Assembly: GCA_036677425.1 (NCBI GenBank)
Contig: JARFVT010000013.1
Coordinates: forward strand, 1,922,001 to 1,986,000
Direction: 5' to 3'
DNA: 64,000 bases
Origin: JARFVT01 sp036677425
GTDB lineage: Bacteria > Pseudomonadota > Alphaproteobacteria > UBA8366 > Aestuariispiraceae
The translations under genes and the position numbers were made by a program. The notes below the pieces were generated by a model. It made no database searches, was not told the DNA's origin, and worked only from the letters and a program-made list of their open reading frames with translations. Of the stretch, positions 17,783-27,596 are shown in pieces; position 1 is the first letter of the stretch, and each line of letters opens with the position of its first letter.

Positions 17783-17967
17783 AAAAACATCTTCCGCTTA
17801 TCGTTGGACATTTCACATATATTCAAATTCTCATGCCATTTACCACCGAAATCAAGGCAATTATCAATATTATCAAAATCTTGGAACGCCATGCTACAGC
17901 TATATCCAGCCCATATGACAGCGATTAATGCAAGCAATCGATTAAGTTTAAAAAACTCTTTAAACAT
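17779..17967 (-). CDS. small membrane protein with Cys-Trp-Cys motif (first of a pair)
   Basis: A 62-residue frame with a strong ribosome site (GGAGG, 5 bases before the ATG). One hydrophobic helix (about residues 10-28) is followed by NCLDFGGKWHENLNIC and a basic end. The C-x(7)-W-x(5)-C pattern recalls many small unnamed alphaproteobacterial membrane proteins. The pair lies at the junction between the transfer module and the malonate genes. Confidence 0.6.
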   Translation of the reverse strand: MFKEFFKLNRLLALIAVIWAGYSCSMAFQDFDNIDNCLDFGGKWHENLNICEMSNDKRKMFL

Positions 17968-18119
17968 TTTTCCTCCATTAAATATCGAGTATTACCATGT
18001 CTTTACGCCTGTATTATATCTTTTAATAAGAATTGATGCAAAAAAATGGTGCAAATGGATTACTAAAAGTAAATATTGCTAAATAACCAATAAAATAACA
18101 TAATTTTTATTGCCTTTAA

Positions 18120-19631
18120 TTATTTTAAACAATCGTTAAATTTATCCCTAAGTATATTTTTCTGCACCTTGCCCATAGTATTGCGAGGTAAATTTGGCAC
18201 AATGATAAGTTTGCGCGGTTGTTTGAATTTCGCAATCGACTTGCAAATATTGCTTTTAATTTCTTCTAAATTTAAATTTATTTGATTTTTTGCAACAATA
18301 ATCCCAACCACGCTTTCGCCAAAATCAGCATGAAATATACCGATAACTGCGCTTTCAAGCACGCCTTCTTCTTGATCTAACAATGTTTCGATCTCTTTCG
18401 GATAGATATTAAGACCGCCAGAAATAATCATATCCTTATTGCGGCCAACGATGGTTATATAGCCATCTTCATCCATTTGCGCCAAATCACCCGTTATGAA
18501 AAAACCATTATCGCGTAATTCTTCCGCTGTTTTTTCTGGCATTTGCCAATAGCCTTTAAATACATTAGGGCCGCGCACTTCTAATACACCAATTTCACCA
18601 TTGGCTAATGTTTCACCGTTATTTGCATCGGTGATTTTAATATCAATACCCGGTAAAGCCATGCCAACCGTGCCAGCCTTGCGATCCCCATCAAATGGGT
18701 TAGAGCTATTCATATTAGTTTCTGTCATGCCATAGCGTTCCAAAATACGATGACCCGTTCGTTGTTCAAATATAATATGTGTTTCAGATAGCAAAGGCGC
18801 GCTTCCAGAAATGAATAACCGCATATGTTGTGTTAATGATTTATTAAAGCGATCATCACTCAATAAACGGGTGTAAAATGTCGGCACACCCATCATGCAT
18901 GTGGATTTTGGCAATTGTTCAATCACCATATCTTGGTCAAATTTTGGTAAAAATATCATCTTCGCACCCGCTGCTAAAATAATATTTGTTGCCACGAATA
19001 AACCATGAGTATGAAAAATTGGTAAGGCATGTAATAAAATATCATTTTTACTAAATTGCCAATAATCAACCAAAGTTATTGCATTAGAAAGCAAGTTATT
19101 TTGCGTTAACATCGCGCCTTTTGATTTGCCTGTCGTACCCGATGTATAAAGAAAGGCCGCTAAATCTTCGCCATTACGTTCAACAGTTTTATATTCACAA
19201 GAATTTAAGATATATTTATTTGATAGGCTGCCGCTACCATCCGCATTTAATGTTTCCAATATTATATTATATTTAGCTGCAATTGGCTTTAAATCATCTT
19301 CTTTAGCGCCTTGGCAAATCAATAAACTTGCCTTTGAATTATCGATGAAATAGTCAATTTCATGTGCAGTATAGGCCGTATTCAACGGTAGGAAAACAAG
19401 CCCTGAACGAATACAAGCCGCGTAAATAGCCAATGTTTCAGGGGATTTATCTATTTGCACAGCGACCCTATCATCGGTTTTTAGATCTAAATCAGAAAAT
19501 AAATTTGCAATGCGCCCTGCGGTTTGTATGAATATTTCATAGGAAATTTTGCTGCCATTATTTAATTGTAAAAAACAATTTTTATTATTTTTATGTTTTT
19601 CAAATAAATTATCATATAATATATTAACCAC
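18120..19631 (-). CDS. matB: malonyl-CoA synthetase (malonate-CoA ligase)
   Basis: This 503-residue acyl-CoA synthetase makes malonyl-CoA from malonate, CoA and ATP. The AMP-binding motif YTSGTTGKSKG lies near residue 165. The MatB-type block RYGMTETNMNSSNPFDGDR follows near residue 300, with GRNKDMIISGGLNIYPKE and the C-terminal catalytic Lys in NTMGKVQKN. It is the last gene of a minus-strand operon with the decarboxylase and a TRAP transporter, 18 bases after matA, which fixes the substrate as malonate with good confidence. Confidence 0.95.
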   Translation of the reverse strand: MVNILYDNLFEKHKNNKNCFLQLNNGSKISYEIFIQTAGRIANLFSDLDLKTDDRVAVQIDKSPETLAIYAACIRSGLVFLPLNTAYTAHEIDYFIDNSKASLLICQGAKEDDLKPIAAKYNIILETLNADGSGSLSNKYILNSCEYKTVERNGEDLAAFLYTSGTTGKSKGAMLTQNNLLSNAITLVDYWQFSKNDILLHALPIFHTHGLFVATNIILAAGAKMIFLPKFDQDMVIEQLPKSTCMMGVPTFYTRLLSDDRFNKSLTQHMRLFISGSAPLLSETHIIFEQRTGHRILERYGMTETNMNSSNPFDGDRKAGTVGMALPGIDIKITDANNGETLANGEIGVLEVRGPNVFKGYWQMPEKTAEELRDNGFFITGDLAQMDEDGYITIVGRNKDMIISGGLNIYPKEIETLLDQEEGVLESAVIGIFHADFGESVVGIIVAKNQINLNLEEIKSNICKSIAKFKQPRKLIIVPNLPRNTMGKVQKNILRDKFNDCLK

Positions 19632-19649
19632 TTAAGATGTCCTTAATTT

Positions 19650-20885
19650 TTATTTAGTTATAACCTGAGCAAGATTGCGTATATTACTGGACATGGGAAT
19701 TTCATTTTCATTGGTGTATCTTTCGTGATTACTTTCAATTGCCGATAGGTCATATAAATAATTAACCATAACACCCCCCGATTGCGCCATGCCATTATCA
19801 GAAATATCAGCATCTAAATGCAATGCATGAATTTCCGCACCATTACTAAGATGAAATTTGGCAACAGGGTCATATGGGGTTGCATTACCATCCTTCGCCT
19901 CGGTCAAATAATAGGCCGCTAATTGTCGTAAATCTTGGTTTTTGAGCAAATAAGGATCAGCAATATTATCGAGCCAATATGTAAATTTTGGAATAGGAGA
20001 TAAGGTTATAAATTTAGTTAAATATGGCAGCTCAGTTGATAAATCTTTAACAACTTGCTTAATTAATGAATTGCCAAATGAAATACCTGCAAGCCCCTGC
20101 TGGCAATTTGAAATAGAATAAAATACCGCTGTATTGACCTCGTTTAACTCTAAAGTTTTTCTGCTATCCATAAGTATATTTTGAATGGAATTTGAAATTT
20201 CATTGGTCAATGCAACTTCGACAAAGATTAATGGATCATCTGGCATTGATGGGTGAAAAAATGCAAAACACCGCCGATCAACTGGCTCTAACCTGCGCCG
20301 TAGATCGTCCCAACTATCGATCGAATGCACAGCTTCATATTTAATAATTTTTTCTAATATATTGGCTGGGCTGCGCCAATTAATTGGCCGTAGCACTAAA
20401 AAGCCACGGTTAAACCACGAGATAAATAAATGCTTGAAGTCCAAATCAAGCGCTGCCAACTGGGGATTTTCTTTGGCAAATTTCAACAAGTCTTTTCGCA
20501 TCAAAACCAAATCCGCAGTTGAACCTGGTAATTGATTTAACCGCCGCAACAGCTCTTGTCTTTTTGGTTCGGCTGCAATCATAAAACAACCATAGCTTGC
20601 TTTTGATGGTATTTCGCTATAATTTTTCAAAGCAATCTTTACTTGGCTAGCATCTATATCCATGTCATAGGCCAATATGTTAAAAAAATCTAATTTTTCT
20701 TCCCATTTCATTTCACGGTAATTATTTATAATTTGACGTGCCAATGTCATGCCCGTAACTTCGCCCTTATTGCTAATAAGTTCTAAAATCAAATCAGAAA
20801 TAGGCTTTTGATCATATTTAATTTTTGACCTATAACTGGTATTTCTGTCAAACATCGTTGAAAGTAAATCGGCTAGTAAGCTCAT
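19650..20885 (-). CDS. matA: malonyl-CoA decarboxylase
   Basis: This 411-residue protein converts malonyl-CoA to acetyl-CoA and CO2. It has the family blocks FFHPSMPDDPLIFVEVAL (near residue 215), FYSISNCQQGLAGISFGN (near 255), TLSPIPKF and FHLSNGAEIHALH followed by GGVMVNYLYDL. The Ser of SISNCQ and the His of FHLSNGA match the catalytic residues recalled for the family. The start overlaps the TRAP large subunit stop by 4 bases. Confidence 0.96.
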   Translation of the reverse strand: MSLLADLLSTMFDRNTSYRSKIKYDQKPISDLILELISNKGEVTGMTLARQIINNYREMKWEEKLDFFNILAYDMDIDASQVKIALKNYSEIPSKASYGCFMIAAEPKRQELLRRLNQLPGSTADLVLMRKDLLKFAKENPQLAALDLDFKHLFISWFNRGFLVLRPINWRSPANILEKIIKYEAVHSIDSWDDLRRRLEPVDRRCFAFFHPSMPDDPLIFVEVALTNEISNSIQNILMDSRKTLELNEVNTAVFYSISNCQQGLAGISFGNSLIKQVVKDLSTELPYLTKFITLSPIPKFTYWLDNIADPYLLKNQDLRQLAAYYLTEAKDGNATPYDPVAKFHLSNGAEIHALHLDADISDNGMAQSGGVMVNYLYDLSAIESNHERYTNENEIPMSSNIRNLAQVITK

Positions 20886-22198
20886 ATGCGCGTCCCCATA
20901 ACATAATCAGGCAACCATGTAACAATCGATGGAAATATACTTAACACGATAATAGCCAACATCATACAACCCACATAAGGTAAGCTTCCTAACAAAATCG
21001 TTTTTAATTTTATATCGGGCGCAATACCATTAATAACATATAGATTAAGACCAACAGGTGGTGAGATTAAGCCAATTTCCATATTAATAGTTAGAATAAC
21101 CGCAAACCAAATAGGGTCAAATCCAGCAGATAAAATAATCGGTAACAAGATTGGTGCAGCCATTAAAATTACGGCAACTGGTGGTAAGAAAAAACCTGCA
21201 ATAAGTAAGAATATGTTAATTGCAACCATCAATATCCAGCGATTAACATCTAATGTGCCAATCCATTCTGCAATTGATTGTGTGATGTAAAGGCTTGATA
21301 ACATATATGAAAACACACCAGCAGCAGCAATAATGAATAAAATCATCACACTTTCTTTGGTGCTATCACGCAAAATTAACCACAGATCTTTTAAATTCCA
21401 CATTTTGTAAATAATAACTGTGATTATAATGCATAATAATGCGCCTACTGCAGCGGTTTCAGATGGTGTTGCAATGCCGCCATACATTGCATAAAGAACA
21501 CCAAGAATAATCAATAAAAATGGTATAACTCGTGGTAATATTTCAAATTTTTCTCGCCAGCTATAATCACGAGATTTAAGCAGCTTTGCATTTCCAGATT
21601 TAGCAGTAGCATAAAGCGACCAAGCCATAAATAAGCTAACCAGTAATAAGCCTGGCAATATGCCAGCTAGAAATAATCGCCCAATCGAACTTTCTGTCGC
21701 AATGCCATAGACGATCATAGTAACAGACGGCGGTATTAAAATACCCAATGTGCCACCAGCAGCAATCGACCCGGCGGCAACACCGTCCGGATAGCCGCGT
21801 TTGCGCATTTCGGGGATGCCCATTTTACCAATCGCAGCACAGGTCGCAGGGCTTGACCCTGACATTGCCGCAAATAAAGCACAAGCGCCCAGATTTGAAA
21901 TGACCAGACCACCAGGTACACGGGTCATCCAACGTTCCAATGCCTCATATAGATCAGCACCAGCACGGGTTGAGGCGATCGATGAACCCATAATAATAAA
22001 CATCGGTATTGATAATAATGCAATATTATCTAATTTTCCAAATAATATTTCCGGTAATAATTCCAACGACCTTATTCCGTCAAAAACAATAAGAAAACTT
22101 GCAGATACAATCAATAAACCAAGTGCAACCGAAACCCCAGAAAATAAAATTAGAATTGTAACCATGGCAACAATTAAAGAAAGCAGTAAAGGATCCAC
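20882..22198 (-). CDS. dctM: TRAP transporter large membrane subunit, malonate type
   Basis: This 438-residue DctM-family protein has about 12 hydrophobic segments, with typical blocks SIPMFIIMGSSIA, GAGADLYEALERWM-like loop, MSGSSPATCAAIGKMGIPEM and GILIPPSVTMIVYG. It is the ion-coupled channel of the TRAP system. Operon position between DctQ and matA points to malonate as substrate. Confidence 0.94.
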   Translation of the reverse strand: MDPLLLSLIVAMVTILILFSGVSVALGLLIVSASFLIVFDGIRSLELLPEILFGKLDNIALLSIPMFIIMGSSIASTRAGADLYEALERWMTRVPGGLVISNLGACALFAAMSGSSPATCAAIGKMGIPEMRKRGYPDGVAAGSIAAGGTLGILIPPSVTMIVYGIATESSIGRLFLAGILPGLLLVSLFMAWSLYATAKSGNAKLLKSRDYSWREKFEILPRVIPFLLIILGVLYAMYGGIATPSETAAVGALLCIIITVIIYKMWNLKDLWLILRDSTKESVMILFIIAAAGVFSYMLSSLYITQSIAEWIGTLDVNRWILMVAINIFLLIAGFFLPPVAVILMAAPILLPIILSAGFDPIWFAVILTINMEIGLISPPVGLNLYVINGIAPDIKLKTILLGSLPYVGCMMLAIIVLSIFPSIVTWLPDYVMGTRI

Positions 22199-22201
22199 TG
22201 A

Positions 22202-22747
22202 TTATTCCTCCAGACCGAAAGGTTGTTCAACTTTTATTAATATGGCATAAAAATCAGCAATTAATTGAAGCAAAAACAATAAAAACCCAATGGGCATTGA
22301 TAAATATGGAATCCATAATCTAACGCCCCATACAGTATCAGAATGCCAATTTTTTGAATAGGCCATATGCCAATATTCAAACCCATGATATAATAATATT
22401 GCAACTATAATTATTACAACAACCTGCGTTAGCAATGCCAAAATCATCCTTGCCTTCATTGGTAACATTAATGGTATTAAATCAACATTAACATGCCCAC
22501 GAAGACTTTGGACATATGATAAACCAATTAAAGTTGCCGAAATAATTAAATAAATAACTGCTTCGGTTTGCCATATGGTTGAATGATTTAAAACAAACCT
22601 TACAAAGATCATTTGGCAAGTAATCACAACGGCAAGCACAATCATACCCGCAGAATACCAGCCAGCGATTGTTGAGATATAATTTACTATTTTGAGAAAA
22701 TGACTGTTGCCTATCTTAAATGCAGATGCAGAGTTATGTCCTGCCAT
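22202..22747 (-). CDS. dctQ: TRAP transporter small membrane subunit, malonate type
   Basis: This 181-residue protein has four membrane helices and the DctQ signature of an early helix followed by WQTEAVIYLI and GHVNVDLIPL. It pairs with DctM, whose start lies 3 bases past its stop. Confidence 0.92.
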   Translation of the reverse strand: MAGHNSASAFKIGNSHFLKIVNYISTIAGWYSAGMIVLAVVITCQMIFVRFVLNHSTIWQTEAVIYLIISATLIGLSYVQSLRGHVNVDLIPLMLPMKARMILALLTQVVVIIIVAILLYHGFEYWHMAYSKNWHSDTVWGVRLWIPYLSMPIGFLLFLLQLIADFYAILIKVEQPFGLEE

Positions 22748-22775
22748 AACTATCCTTTCAATCTTTGTAAATAAA

Positions 22776-22812
22776 ATTTAGGCGGCGCAAAATCATAGAC
22801 CGCCTAAAAATT
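22776..22812 (-). terminator. hairpin between dctP and dctQ, possible attenuator
   Basis: An inverted repeat TTTAGGCGG / CCGCCTAAA (left arm 22777-22785, right arm 22800-22808) with A- and T-rich flanks follows the dctP stop. Such hairpins often make the binding-protein gene more abundant than its membrane partners, by partial termination or 3' end protection. Confidence 0.6.
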
Positions 22813-23799
22813 TTATTCTACAGCAAGTGCCAAGTCTAATAATTTTTGACCATCTGGTACAGATTTTACAAATTTTGCATAAGATGTTGTTTGAGCAATA
22901 GCACGCCATGCCTTGAAATCTTCAGCCGACATTTTAGCAATTTCTACTCCTGCTTTTTTAAATATTTTTATTGAATTTGCATCTTGTTTTTTGGCCTCAG
23001 CTAAATAATATGACTGCGCTGCTGCAGATGCCTCACGCAATGCAGCTTGCTGAGATTTAGTTAGGCTTTCAAATTTAGATTTATTCATCAATAATGGCTG
23101 ATACATAAACCATAATGCCACGTCTGATGCTGGTGTATAGCATTTAACTTGTTCATAAATTCGATAAGAAACGAATGAGGATGAAGAAGTATTAGCAGCA
23201 TTTAACACGCCAGTCTGCATTGCATTATAAATTTCAGATGATGCCATTGATGCAATCGATGCACCCGCACCTGCTAACATTTGTTCGAATGCTTTGCCCG
23301 CTGCGCGTGTTTGCAATCCTTTTACATCACTAGGCTTGGTAATGCATTTATCTTTACCAGCAAAGCCACCCGCCAAATAACCATGAACAAGAACCATCAC
23401 ATCATCTTCTGCCATCTTTTTTTCAAGCGCAGCCATGAATGGTGATGCACTCAAACGCGCTGCGTGATCATGGTTTTTAACTAACCCAGGCATTAATGTT
23501 AAATTATATGCAGGTTGTTGCCCACCAGCATATGATAAAGGCAACACCACCATATCAACAAAACCACGGCTAAGCGGGCTATATTGTTCGCGAGGTTTAA
23601 ACAAAGATTTTGAACCAAAGATTTTAATATCCAAATCAACTTTAGCTGCGGCAACTTTATCGGCAACCATTTGTGCAGCTTTATGGCGAATATCCTTATT
23701 TGACCATTTATGCGAAAGACGTAATGTTTCTGCAGAAACGGCACCAGCACCAAAAGCTAAAACAACGGCAGCAGCTAATAATTTATTTTTAAGTTTCAT
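22813..23799 (-). CDS. dctP: TRAP transporter substrate-binding protein, malonate type
   Basis: This 328-residue periplasmic binding protein has a signal peptide ending VSAE (about residue 23). The DctP fold blocks include SLFKPREQYSPLSRG, KGLQTRAAGKAFEQM (with the ligand-carboxylate Arg) and SEIYNAMQTGVLNAANTS. It is first in the mat operon, divergent from matR. An unusual poorly charged region and only moderate likeness to C4-dicarboxylate binders agree with a malonate subtype. Confidence 0.92.
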   Translation of the reverse strand: MKLKNKLLAAAVVLAFGAGAVSAETLRLSHKWSNKDIRHKAAQMVADKVAAAKVDLDIKIFGSKSLFKPREQYSPLSRGFVDMVVLPLSYAGGQQPAYNLTLMPGLVKNHDHAARLSASPFMAALEKKMAEDDVMVLVHGYLAGGFAGKDKCITKPSDVKGLQTRAAGKAFEQMLAGAGASIASMASSEIYNAMQTGVLNAANTSSSSFVSYRIYEQVKCYTPASDVALWFMYQPLLMNKSKFESLTKSQQAALREASAAAQSYYLAEAKKQDANSIKIFKKAGVEIAKMSAEDFKAWRAIAQTTSYAKFVKSVPDGQKLLDLALAVE

Positions 23800-23889
23800 T
23801 ATTTCACCCTTTAATTATTTTTAAAATTTTAATTAAGTCACTCTTAATATCAATCTTTTTAAAACTGAATGTATTCTAAGTCAAGATAA

Positions 23890-23899
23890 TTGTATACAA
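23890..23899. promoter_or_regulatory. MatR operator-like palindrome
   Basis: The perfect palindrome TTGTATACAA lies in the 145-base divergent region between dctP and matR. I recall the rhizobial MatR operator as having this same ten-base core. Just beyond it, on the dctP side, is a TTGACT hexamer (minus strand) that could be the -35 box of the mat operon, so a bound regulator would block transcription. Confidence 0.7.
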
Positions 23900-23944
23900 C
23901 AATCCAACTCTTGATTTTAAAAATTCTATATAGTAAAAGAAATT

Positions 23945-24595
23945 ATGATTATTAAAAAAACTAGTAAAATAGCTGAAAAGCTTGAGCATTTAATATTAAT
24001 TGGTGAATTTAAAAATGGCGAGCGCTTGGATGAGATTAAACTAAGCGAGAGATTTTCTGTATCAAGAACGCCTATACGTGAGGCTTTTCAAAAGCTTGCA
24101 TCATCTGGATTAATCGAACAATTACCAAGGCGCGGCGTATTTGTTCGCCAACCTAGCCCACTTGAGCTATTAGAAATGTTTGAAGTTATGTCAGAGTTTG
24201 AAGCCTTATGCGGTCGTTTTGCAGCTGAACGAATTTCTGAAGAATCGCTTGTTTTATTACAACTAGAAAATGCAAAATGTCAAAAGGCAATTGAAGAAAA
24301 TGACGAGGCATCTTATTATGATTGTAATAGAATCTTCCATCAAATCATCTATAGCCAGGCTGGTAATAGCTTTTTAGAAAAAGAAACAATTCATTTGCAA
24401 CGACGATTAGCACCCTATCGGCGCATTCAACTTCATGTACGTGGTCGCATGAAACAATCGATGGCAGAACATTTAATAATTGCGCAGGCATTGGCAGATG
24501 GTGACGCTATACGTGCCGAGACTGCGCTTAGAGGTCATGTTGCTATTCAAGGTAAAAAATTTCAACATTTGCAAGCTCTGTTTGCTAGATCATAA
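23945..24595 (+). CDS. matR: GntR/FadR-family malonate regulator
   Basis: This 216-residue protein has a winged-helix N-terminus (LSERFSVSRTPIREAFQKLASSGLIEQLPRRGVFV pattern, residues 28-62) and an all-helical FCD ligand domain. It is divergent from the malonate operon, which names it MatR by context. It probably represses dctPQM-matAB until malonate or malonyl-CoA appears; the likely operator is at 23890-23899. Confidence 0.9.
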   Translation: MIIKKTSKIAEKLEHLILIGEFKNGERLDEIKLSERFSVSRTPIREAFQKLASSGLIEQLPRRGVFVRQPSPLELLEMFEVMSEFEALCGRFAAERISEESLVLLQLENAKCQKAIEENDEASYYDCNRIFHQIIYSQAGNSFLEKETIHLQRRLAPYRRIQLHVRGRMKQSMAEHLIIAQALADGDAIRAETALRGHVAIQGKKFQHLQALFARS

Positions 24596-24663
24596 ATTTA
24601 CCACAATTATGGTTGAATAAATATCGTATCAACCGCTGTAATAAAATTAAATAAATATCTTAT

Positions 24664-25659
24664 TTATTTAGCAACGGAGTTGCGAATAACTAATGCTGAA
24701 GTTAACTGAATTGCTGATGGCATCTCTGTTTTATTTTCAAGCTTATCAAATAATACTTCCGCAGCATTTAGACCCAATTCATAACTTGGTTGATCAACCG
24801 TTGTAAGAGCAGGCATCAAATATGCAGAAATTTCAAGATTATCATAGCCAATAATAGAAATATCTTCTGGTATCGACATTCCCTTTTCAAAAATAGCCCG
24901 ATAAGCCCCCATCGCCATTAAATCGTTAAAAGCAAAAACAGCCTTAGGAACTGAATTTTCCTTTAATAATTCGCACATGGCTTTATACCCTCCAGATGCA
25001 TTTAAACTGCTTACTTTGATCCAATTATCGTAAATTTCTATATTAGATTTTGTAAGTGCTTGGCGAAATCCTTTTAAGCGATCACGCGACCGTGGATGAT
25101 CTTCAGGCCCTGTTAAACAACCAATTTCGGTAAATCCCTTACTAATAAGGAATTCAGTCGCCATCCCCCCCCCTAGCACAGAATCATCGCCAATAGTGCA
25201 AATATCAAGTCGTGGTTCAGAATCTAAAATAACCTTTGGAATTTTTTCAAGTTCACCTATGCGTGCATAGACTTGATGATCAGAATTAGTCGTCATAAAC
25301 AGTAAATCTTCTATACGTTTTTTTATTAATGTATCGATATTTGCTAGTTTCCGTTCTCGTTCATTTCCTGAATTACATAAAATAAGACTATAATTATGAC
25401 GATAGCAACCCTCTTCGACACCGCGAACAATTTCAGCAAAAAATGGGTTTGTACTGCTGCTAATTAGCATACCAATGGTACGGCTTTTATTCATTTTCAA
25501 GGCACGCGCCACAGAACTAGGGCGGTAATTTAAAACCGCAATGGCTTCTTCAACATTTTTCTTCGTTATTGGAGCAACAAAACGTGTGCCATTAATAACA
25601 TGAGAAACAGTGGAAACGGAAACTCCAGCCCTTTGCGCTACATCTTTGATGTTATTCAT
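24664..25659 (-). CDS. rbsR: LacI-family ribose operon repressor
   Basis: This 331-residue protein has the LacI helix-turn-helix (IKDVAQRAGVSVSTVSHVIN, residues 3-22) and a sugar-binding core. It is the last gene in the rbsDACBR order, on the same strand and about 60 bases after rbsB. Tandem LacI-type operators lie upstream of rbsD. The repressor reads intact although two of its target genes are broken. Confidence 0.9.
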   Translation of the reverse strand: MNNIKDVAQRAGVSVSTVSHVINGTRFVAPITKKNVEEAIAVLNYRPSSVARALKMNKSRTIGMLISSSTNPFFAEIVRGVEEGCYRHNYSLILCNSGNERERKLANIDTLIKKRIEDLLFMTTNSDHQVYARIGELEKIPKVILDSEPRLDICTIGDDSVLGGGMATEFLISKGFTEIGCLTGPEDHPRSRDRLKGFRQALTKSNIEIYDNWIKVSSLNASGGYKAMCELLKENSVPKAVFAFNDLMAMGAYRAIFEKGMSIPEDISIIGYDNLEISAYLMPALTTVDQPSYELGLNAAEVLFDKLENKTEMPSAIQLTSALVIRNSVAK

Positions 25660-25680
25660 AAAAAAACCCGATAATATATA

Positions 25681-25708
25681 TAGTAGCTAGCATCAATGCT
25701 AGCTACTA
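25681..25708. terminator. perfect hairpin between rbsB and rbsR
   Basis: A 13-base perfect inverted repeat (TAGTAGCTAGCAT / ATGCTAGCTACTA) with a two-base loop sits between rbsB and rbsR. On the minus strand a T-rich stretch follows about 15 bases later. It may reduce read-through into rbsR or protect the rbsB message. Confidence 0.6.
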
Positions 25709-25720
25709 TACGTATTTATC

Positions 25721-26603
25721 TTATTTTACAATCAGCTTTAAAGCAACTGTCGTATATTTAGAAACTTTTTTACCTTTAATAATTTTATCAGCAGTTTCAA
25801 CACCAATAGAACCGATAACAGCGGCTTGTTGAGCCACAGTAGCTAGCATCGAGCCATCATTCACAGCGGATACAGCATCGTCTGTGCCGTCAAAGCCAAT
25901 AACGATGATATCGCGTTTTGCAGCTTGAATAGCTTTAATCGCACCAAGGGCCATTTCATCATTATGCGCAAAAACCGCATCGATATCAGGCTGGGCTTGA
26001 AGGATATTTTCCATGACATTCAAACCTTTTGTACGATCAAAATCAGCTGTTTGACTAGCGACAACTTTAATCCCTGATGCTGCATTAATAGATTTATTAA
26101 ACCCTTCGCCACGATCACGTGCTGCAGAAGTACCAGGCACGCCTTGTAATTCAACGACATTACCCCTTACCGCCTAGCTTTTCTTTAACTAAATCACCAG
26201 CCATTACACCACCAAGTATGTTATCAGATGCAACATGGGAAACAACCTTACCCCCATTTGCGCCACGATCAAGCGTTACAACTGGTATATTTTTACGGTT
26301 TGCAGCTTTGATTGCACTACGAACTGCATCTGAATCTGTTGGGTTAATCATCAATAGTGAAATATTTTTATTGAGGACATCTTCAACATTTGCAAGTTCT
26401 TTTGCTGGATCATTTTGGCTATCCAGAACCAACAGCTTGTAACCCAACTCATCGGCTTTTGCTTCGGCACCTTCTTTAAGAGTAACAAAGAAAGGGTTAT
26501 TCAATGTGGATAAGACAAGCGCAATCGTATCTTGTGCTTGAGCAGAAACAACAGAACCAACTAGTATAGCCACTGCCATCATAGGCCTTAAAAATTTATT
26601 CAT
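25721..26603 (-). pseudogene. rbsB: ribose-binding protein, frameshifted
   Basis: The 5' frame (26603 to 26160) encodes a signal peptide ending SAQAQ and the N-lobe of a periplasmic sugar-binding protein (STLNNPFF, VTLDRGANGG, SHVASDN). It runs out at GGKG and stop. The next frame supplies NVVELQGVPGTSAARDRGEGF and the C-lobe down to 25721. Removing one G from the run of four at 26163-26166 joins the two perfectly. Either the gene is freshly inactivated or the run was miscounted. Confidence 0.92.
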
Positions 26604-26631
26604 TATATATCTCCTGTTAGATTATTTTAAG

Positions 26632-27582
26632 TTAACTACTTGTTTTGCCACGACTATCAACGACAACCGCGAGCAGAATGACCGCGCCTTTAGCAATCAT
26701 TTGGTAATAGGATGAAACATCCATAATATTTAGTGCATTATTAAGAACACCGATAATAAGCGCACCGATAATTGTTCCGGTAATACGTCCGCGTCCGCCC
26801 ATAAGGCTTGTGCCGCCAAGAACCACCGCCGCAATTGCATCAAGCTCATATGCAAGGCCAGCGGTGGGTTGAGCAGATTCAAGGCGTGCTGTTAATATTA
26901 TTCCCGCCAAGGCTGCTAATGCGCCACTAATCGAAAAGACAATTATTTTAACTGCAGCCACATTCACACCAGAAAGCTTTGCAACCCGCTCATTACCACC
27001 CATGGCATAAACATAACGCCCAAGTTTTGTGTAATTCAAAATATACCAACAAATGAAGAAAACCGCAAAAGCAATAATAACAGGGTTTGGTACCCCCATC
27101 ACATAGCCAGCGCCAATATTATAGAAAGATTCGGCGACATCATAATCACCCGTGGAAATTGGTCGACCACCAGTAAAGACCAGCGTCGCACCACGAATGA
27201 TTGTCATGCCTACAAGTGTTGCAATGAATGGCTGAACGCGAAAATAGCTAACAACAGCGCCATGTGTTGCCCCAAGCAAGGCACCAGCACCCATTGTCGC
27301 AAGCAGCGCGATTAATAACGGTGTATCAGCACCAACCATACTGGCGCATAATGCGCCTGTAAATGCCAAGATAGAGCCAACAGAAAGATCAATACCAGCG
27401 GTTAAAATGACAAAAGTCATTCCCTAAGCAATGATTGCATTAATCGATGTTTGCCGAAGAATATTAAATAAATTATCAACACTCAAAAAATTTGGGCTTG
27501 CGATTGAAACCAAAGCCATAAGTATAATAAGGCCAATTAGTGATTTATTATCGCTGGCAAATTTCTTAAACGTCATATTCAT
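26632..27582 (-). pseudogene. rbsC: ribose ABC permease with an in-frame amber codon
   Basis: The frame begins at an ATG at 27582 (MNMTFKKFASDNKS) and reads SINAIIA, then TAG at 27424-27426, then GMTFVILTAGIDLSVGS with no frame change. RbsC normally has Val or another hydrophobic residue at the stop. The remaining 263 codons carry the full permease pattern (GNERVAKLSGVN, AAVVLGGTSLMGGRG). Without suppression only a 52-residue piece is made, or an N-truncated form from the ATG just after the stop. Confidence 0.92.
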
Positions 27583-27596
27583 ATCCCACCTTTTCC

